Shown piece after piece: positions 60,661 to 64,000 of a stretch of 64,000 nt of DNA. This DNA comes from Nannocystis pusilla (GTDB lineage: Bacteria; Myxococcota_A; Polyangia; Nannocystales; Nannocystaceae). The translations under genes were made by a program, and so were the position numbers. The notes under the pieces were generated by a model. It did no database searches, had not been told where the DNA came from, and saw nothing but the letters and a program-made list of their open reading frames with translations. The stretch spans positions 25,303 to 89,302 of the forward strand of contig NZ_JAIRAU010000012.1 of the NCBI RefSeq assembly GCF_020073745.1. The letters are read 5' to 3'. How positions within the stretch are numbered: the first letter of the stretch is position 1; the number at the start of each line of letters is the position of its first letter.

Positions 60661-61491
60661 CTACGGCGCCGCGCGCCCCATCTGGCCGCCGCAGGGGCCT
60701 CGGCCCGTCAGCGCGGCGGCCCCGCAGCGGGCTGCGAGCTGCACGGCCTCGTCCGCGCCCAGGCCCGCGCCGAGAGCGTAGGTCAGCCCGGCCGCGAACG
60801 AGTCGCCGCAGCCGTAGGCGTCGACCACCGGCCCCGGGAGCTGCGCGGCCGGATACACGCGACATTCGCCCCCCGGCAATTCGTAGCTGCCGCCGGCGCC
60901 GCCCGCCGTGCGCACGACCAGCCGCGGCGGCGGCTCGAGGTCGCCCGCGGCGTAGCGCTCGGCCGGATCGCGCGAGCTGCCGACGATCGCGTCCAGGGCG
61001 ATCCCGGCGGCCTGCAACGTCGGCAAGATCCGCGCCGTCGCCACGACCTTGCGCGCGCGCCGGGCCAGTCGCAGCGCCTCGACGTCACCGGCGGTCACGT
61101 ACACCGCGTCGGCCTCGGCCAGCAGGTCCCACGCCAGCGGGTCTGCGGCGCGCGGCGCCAGTCGCTCGCCGATGACCGTGATCGTGCGCTCGCCCGCGTC
61201 GTCGACGTACGTGAACCCGCGGCGCTGGCGGAGCGGGCGGATGGCCGTCTCGACCCGCAGCCCCATCGCCGCCAGCTCCGCGCGAGCCCGGGTCCCCAGG
61301 AGGTCGTCGCCCAGCGCGGTGAAGAACGTGCACTCGCCGGCGAGTCGGGCGAGCTGCACCGCCGCCACGGCGCCGCCGCCTCCGGGGCCTTCCCACCAAT
61401 CCTGGGCATGGACGATGTCGCCGGGCGCCGGCACGCGGGCGACTCGCACGAACTCGATCCACTCGACGTGCCCGATCACGGCGACTCGCAT
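60661..61491 (-). CDS. PfkB/ribokinase-family carbohydrate kinase
   Basis: Sugar or nucleoside kinase of 276 aa. The N-terminal glycine motif GGGGAVAAVQLARLAGECTF and TALGDDLLG bind the substrate, and the C-terminal DAYGCGDSFAAGLTYALGAG is PfkB signature 2, with the catalytic Asp in GCGDS (Cys replaces the usual Ala/Gly). It is short for the family (300-330 aa), ending soon after the last helix, and lacks obvious substrate-specific marks, so the sugar is unknown. It sits 71 bp after the AAA/TPR regulator and 122 bp before pssA, possibly in one transcript. Confidence 0.88.
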   Translation of the reverse strand: MRVAVIGHVEWIEFVRVARVPAPGDIVHAQDWWEGPGGGGAVAAVQLARLAGECTFFTALGDDLLGTRARAELAAMGLRVETAIRPLRQRRGFTYVDDAGERTITVIGERLAPRAADPLAWDLLAEADAVYVTAGDVEALRLARRARKVVATARILPTLQAAGIALDAIVGSSRDPAERYAAGDLEPPPRLVVRTAGGAGGSYELPGGECRVYPAAQLPGPVVDAYGCGDSFAAGLTYALGAGLGADEAVQLAARCGAAALTGRGPCGGQMGRAAP

Positions 61492-61562
61492 GCGGCGATC
61501 GTGAAGCAAACCTTCGCCCGCGTCGAGCCGCCGGTGCACGCCATTCATCGGTGTGGCCACTG

Positions 61563-64000
61563 CTATGATTCCTCGTCGCGGCCGCCGTGCTCGGACGTCT
61601 CCCACGCGCCGGCGAGCGCGCGGGCGCGGACGCAGTGGGGATTGCGGGACAGGTAGCTGTGCCGCCAGAAGGTGTCGGGGATGTCGCCGGCGCGCAGATC
61701 GATCTGGCGCTGCGTCTCGCGGAGTTCGGAGCGGGCGCGCTCGAGGTGCCCGGCGGCGCGGAAGGCCTCGCTGGCGGCGAGGCGGAACTCGACCTCGGCG
61801 TGGCCGGCTCCGCCGAGGCCGGGGATCACGCCGAGGACCCGCTCGGCGACCGCGACGGCCTCGGCGGCCCGGCCGAGGGTCAGCAGGGCGCGGACGTGGA
61901 CGGACGCGGTGTGCAGCAACCACAACGGCATGTCCGAAAAGACAGCCATGGCCGCGCGCGCGTGGGCCTCGGCGTCGTCCGGCTGCCCGCGCAGGAGCGA
62001 GACGCGGGCCATGATCCCCTGGGCGAGGATCCGGAGGTGCATGATGCCGCCGGTGTACGCGAGCATCGGCGCGACCAGCTCCTCGGCCTCGTCCCAGGCG
62101 CTCGCGGTCGGGAACTCGCAGAGGACGCGCGCCAGCCGGTTGCGCCACAGCGCCGTCGTCACGACGTCCTGGCTCGCGGTCATCGCCGGCGCGAGCGCTC
62201 GCAGGCGGTCGCGGGCCCCCTCGGCGTCGCCGAGCTCCAGCCAGCCCCATTCGCGCGAGCCGAGCAGGCTGAGCTCCAGCCTGCTGTCGCCCGCCTCGCG
62301 GCACAGGTCGGCGCCGGCTCCCCAGGCCGCGATCGTGGTCCACGGGCGGGGCTGGCGGAAGTAGGCCATGCCGCCGCGGACGTCCTGCAGGTAGCGGCGG
62401 CTGGCCGGGTGCGCGAGCTCGGCCAGGCGGACGCTCGCCTCGAGCCGGTGCAGCAGGTCCGCGAGCAGCGACGCGGGCGCGGCCGCGCCGAGCAGCGACG
62501 ACGTGACCGTGGCGACGGCCTCGACGTGAGCCGCGCGGGCGTTCTCGTCCGGCTCGGTCGCCAGCAACCGGGCCACGAGCTCGCCGACGTGGGCCTCGTC
62601 GGCGCGGCCCATGGCCGCGAGGATCGCCGGGAGGATCGCGCGACAGTAGCCGCGGCTGCCGGGTCGGAGCAGCGCCATCGCCACCTCCGCGGTCTCGGCC
62701 AGGCGCTCGTGGCGGTCGAGCCAGAAGGCGGCGTAGCTGCTGACGCTGCACAGCTGCCCGCGCAGCTCGCCCTCGGGGCTGCAGGCGAGGCCGCGCTCGA
62801 CGTGGCGCAGCGCGCCGACGTGGTCGCCGCGATCGATGCAGCTCTCGGCGGCGCGCACGTAGGAGGCGGCCGCGCGCTCCCTGTCGCCGCCGCGCTCCCA
62901 GTGCTCGGCGACGACGGCGGCGTCGTGCTCGCCGGCGGCCTCGAGGAACTCCGCCGCGAGCCGATGTCCGGTCGTCCGGTCCTCCTCCGTCAGCAGCCCG
63001 TAGGCGGCGTCGCGCACGAGGGCGTGGCGGAACGAGAACTCCGGCTCGTCCGCGCGGCGGCGGCTCGTCGCCGGCTGGATCAGCTCGGCGTCCACCAGCG
63101 CGGACAGCCAGTCCGCGACCTCGTCGGACCCGCCGGGCAGCCCCAGGACCGCGCCGACGCCTCCTCGCCAAAATTGCTCGCCGAACACCGCGGCCGCCCG
63201 CACCGCTCGCCGGGCCCCGGGCGCGAGGCGCCCGATCCGGGCCTGCAGCATCGCCAACACCGTCTGCGGCTGCTCGTCGGACTTGCCGGCGGCGATCGAG
63301 CGGATCAACTCCTCGAGGTACAGCGCGTTGCCGGCCGACCGCTCGACCGCGCGGGCGACCGCCTCGGCCGCGACGCCCGGGCCGAGCGCGTGCTGGATCA
63401 GCCGCTCGCACGCTCGCTTGCTCAGCCCCTTGAGCGGGACCCGCTGCAACGCCCGCGCTTGCCACAGCCGCGGGAACACGTCGTCGACCTCGGGTCGGGC
63501 GAACGCGAGGACGAGCAGCGGCACCTCTTGCAATTCGCGCAGCGCCTCGTCGATCGCCGCGACCGTCGCGCCGTCGCTCCACTGCAGGTCGTCGAGCACG
63601 AGGACGACCGGGGCTCTTTCGCACTCGGCGGCGAGCCAGTCGAGGAAGGCCCGGCTCAAACAACCGCGCATGAGCTTCGGCTCTTGCCGGGCCGCCCGCA
63701 GCATCGGCGCGCCGTCGTCCGCGAAGGGCATGCCGCACATCTCGCCGAGGAACAGCACGACGCGCTCTCGCTCGGCCGCGCCGACGTGCGCGCCGATCCG
63801 GGCGCGCAGCCGCTGCTGCTGCTCCGCGAGCGGCCCGTTGCCGTCGAGGTCGCAGAGCCGGCGGAGCGCGTCGACCAGCAGCCCGTGAGGCGCACCCGTA
63901 CGCATCGGATCGCCGCGCCCGAACAGCAGCGTGACGGGCTCACCGCGCTGCTCGACGCGGCGCACGAACTCGTGGCGCAGGCGCGACTTGCCGACCCCCG
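61563..64000 (-). CDS. Large AAA/TPR regulator, 5' end beyond the window
   Basis: At least 812 codons, open at the right edge of the window. The visible part begins inside a P-loop (GVGKSRLRHEFVRRVEQRGE), then the AAA/predicted-ATPase region with Walker B VVLVLDDLQWSDG and the sensor stretch LLVLAFARPEVDDVF, a winged region (FRHALVRDAAYGLLTEEDRT), and about 430 residues of TPR-like helices to the stop at 61563. This is the C-terminal part of the multi-domain proteins in which an N-terminal Ser/Thr kinase or cyclase is joined to an ATPase and TPRs (PknK-like); which N-terminus it has cannot be seen. Confidence 0.85.
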   Translation of the reverse strand, partial: GVGKSRLRHEFVRRVEQRGEPVTLLFGRGDPMRTGAPHGLLVDALRRLCDLDGNGPLAEQQQRLRARIGAHVGAAERERVVLFLGEMCGMPFADDGAPMLRAARQEPKLMRGCLSRAFLDWLAAECERAPVVLVLDDLQWSDGATVAAIDEALRELQEVPLLVLAFARPEVDDVFPRLWQARALQRVPLKGLSKRACERLIQHALGPGVAAEAVARAVERSAGNALYLEELIRSIAAGKSDEQPQTVLAMLQARIGRLAPGARRAVRAAAVFGEQFWRGGVGAVLGLPGGSDEVADWLSALVDAELIQPATSRRRADEPEFSFRHALVRDAAYGLLTEEDRTTGHRLAAEFLEAAGEHDAAVVAEHWERGGDRERAAASYVRAAESCIDRGDHVGALRHVERGLACSPEGELRGQLCSVSSYAAFWLDRHERLAETAEVAMALLRPGSRGYCRAILPAILAAMGRADEAHVGELVARLLATEPDENARAAHVEAVATVTSSLLGAAAPASLLADLLHRLEASVRLAELAHPASRRYLQDVRGGMAYFRQPRPWTTIAAWGAGADLCREAGDSRLELSLLGSREWGWLELGDAEGARDRLRALAPAMTASQDVVTTALWRNRLARVLCEFPTASAWDEAEELVAPMLAYTGGIMHLRILAQGIMARVSLLRGQPDDAEAHARAAMAVFSDMPLWLLHTASVHVRALLTLGRAAEAVAVAERVLGVIPGLGGAGHAEVEFRLAASEAFRAAGHLERARSELRETQRQIDLRAGDIPDTFWRHSYLSRNPHCVRARALAGAWETSEHGGRDEES

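Noticed and set aside
1..64000. tRNA, rRNA, insertion sequences, prophage or replication origin
   Set aside because: No tRNA cloverleaf or rRNA signature was recognised by eye, and no transposase, integrase or phage gene was found among the protein-coding frames.

Overview
The window is very GC-rich DNA packed with secreted lipoproteins that have Thr/Ser/Gly-rich linkers after the lipobox, ECF sigma factors with TPR-like tails, a MopE-like metal-binding secreted protein, RsbR/STAS and FHA signalling proteins, and an ERG4/ERG24-type sterol reductase. This combination points to a myxobacterium, most likely of the Nannocystis group, whose members are known sterol makers. That is inference from gene content; there is no rRNA in the window and no tRNA was seen.

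Layout. 0-2.4 kb: barrel-like outer-membrane protein plus ECF sigma with a fused membrane/TPR-like tail. 2.4-7.3 kb (minus): Cys-rich lipoprotein, TonB-dependent receptor and its coupled lipoprotein. 7.3-12.3 kb: tyrosine-decarboxylase-like enzyme fused to two EF-hands, facing an unrecognised 555-aa protein. 12.3-13.4 kb: two related lipoproteins. 13.5-16.4 kb: barrel protein, ECF sigma, FecR operon. 16.4-23.2 kb (minus): MopE-like protein, sterol reductase, serine hydrolase, cytochrome P450. 23.2-25.5 kb: decayed patch with a histidine-kinase tail, a small Cys-rich protein and an AT-richer two-gene cassette. 25.5-30.7 kb: four tandem paralogous secreted repeat proteins. 30.9-40.8 kb (minus): DUF4274/ankyrin protein, esterase, class II UvrA, lipoproteins and an inverted second copy of the sigma/barrel module. 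41.4-45.0 kb: another ECF sigma, GNAT, a truncated Ser/Thr kinase, a DUF6508-like protein and a P-domain lipoprotein. 45-57.9 kb: GST, RsbR-like, AgmX-like, FHA-ABC transporter, MBL hydrolase, ExbD-like and amidohydrolase genes. 58.3-59.7 kb: second copy of the AT-richer two-gene cassette. 59.9-64 kb (minus): PssA, PfkB kinase and the end of a large AAA/TPR regulator cut by the window edge.

Most notable signals. (1) Two cassettes (24254-25167 and 58336-59636) each encode a secreted precursor whose cysteines all lie in a hydrophobic C-terminal segment of about 55 residues, overlapping a small membrane protein with an aromatic WW motif. Both are much lower in GC than their surroundings. They look like a secreted-peptide/self-protection module that I do not recognise. 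(2) A dispersed intergenic element of about 220 bp (7493-7712 and 46013-46232) is framed by a long stem whose two arms change together between copies. (3) Three barrel-protein/ECF-sigma modules occur within 40 kb. In two of them the membrane-anchored tail is fused to the sigma factor; in the third it is a separate FecR protein.
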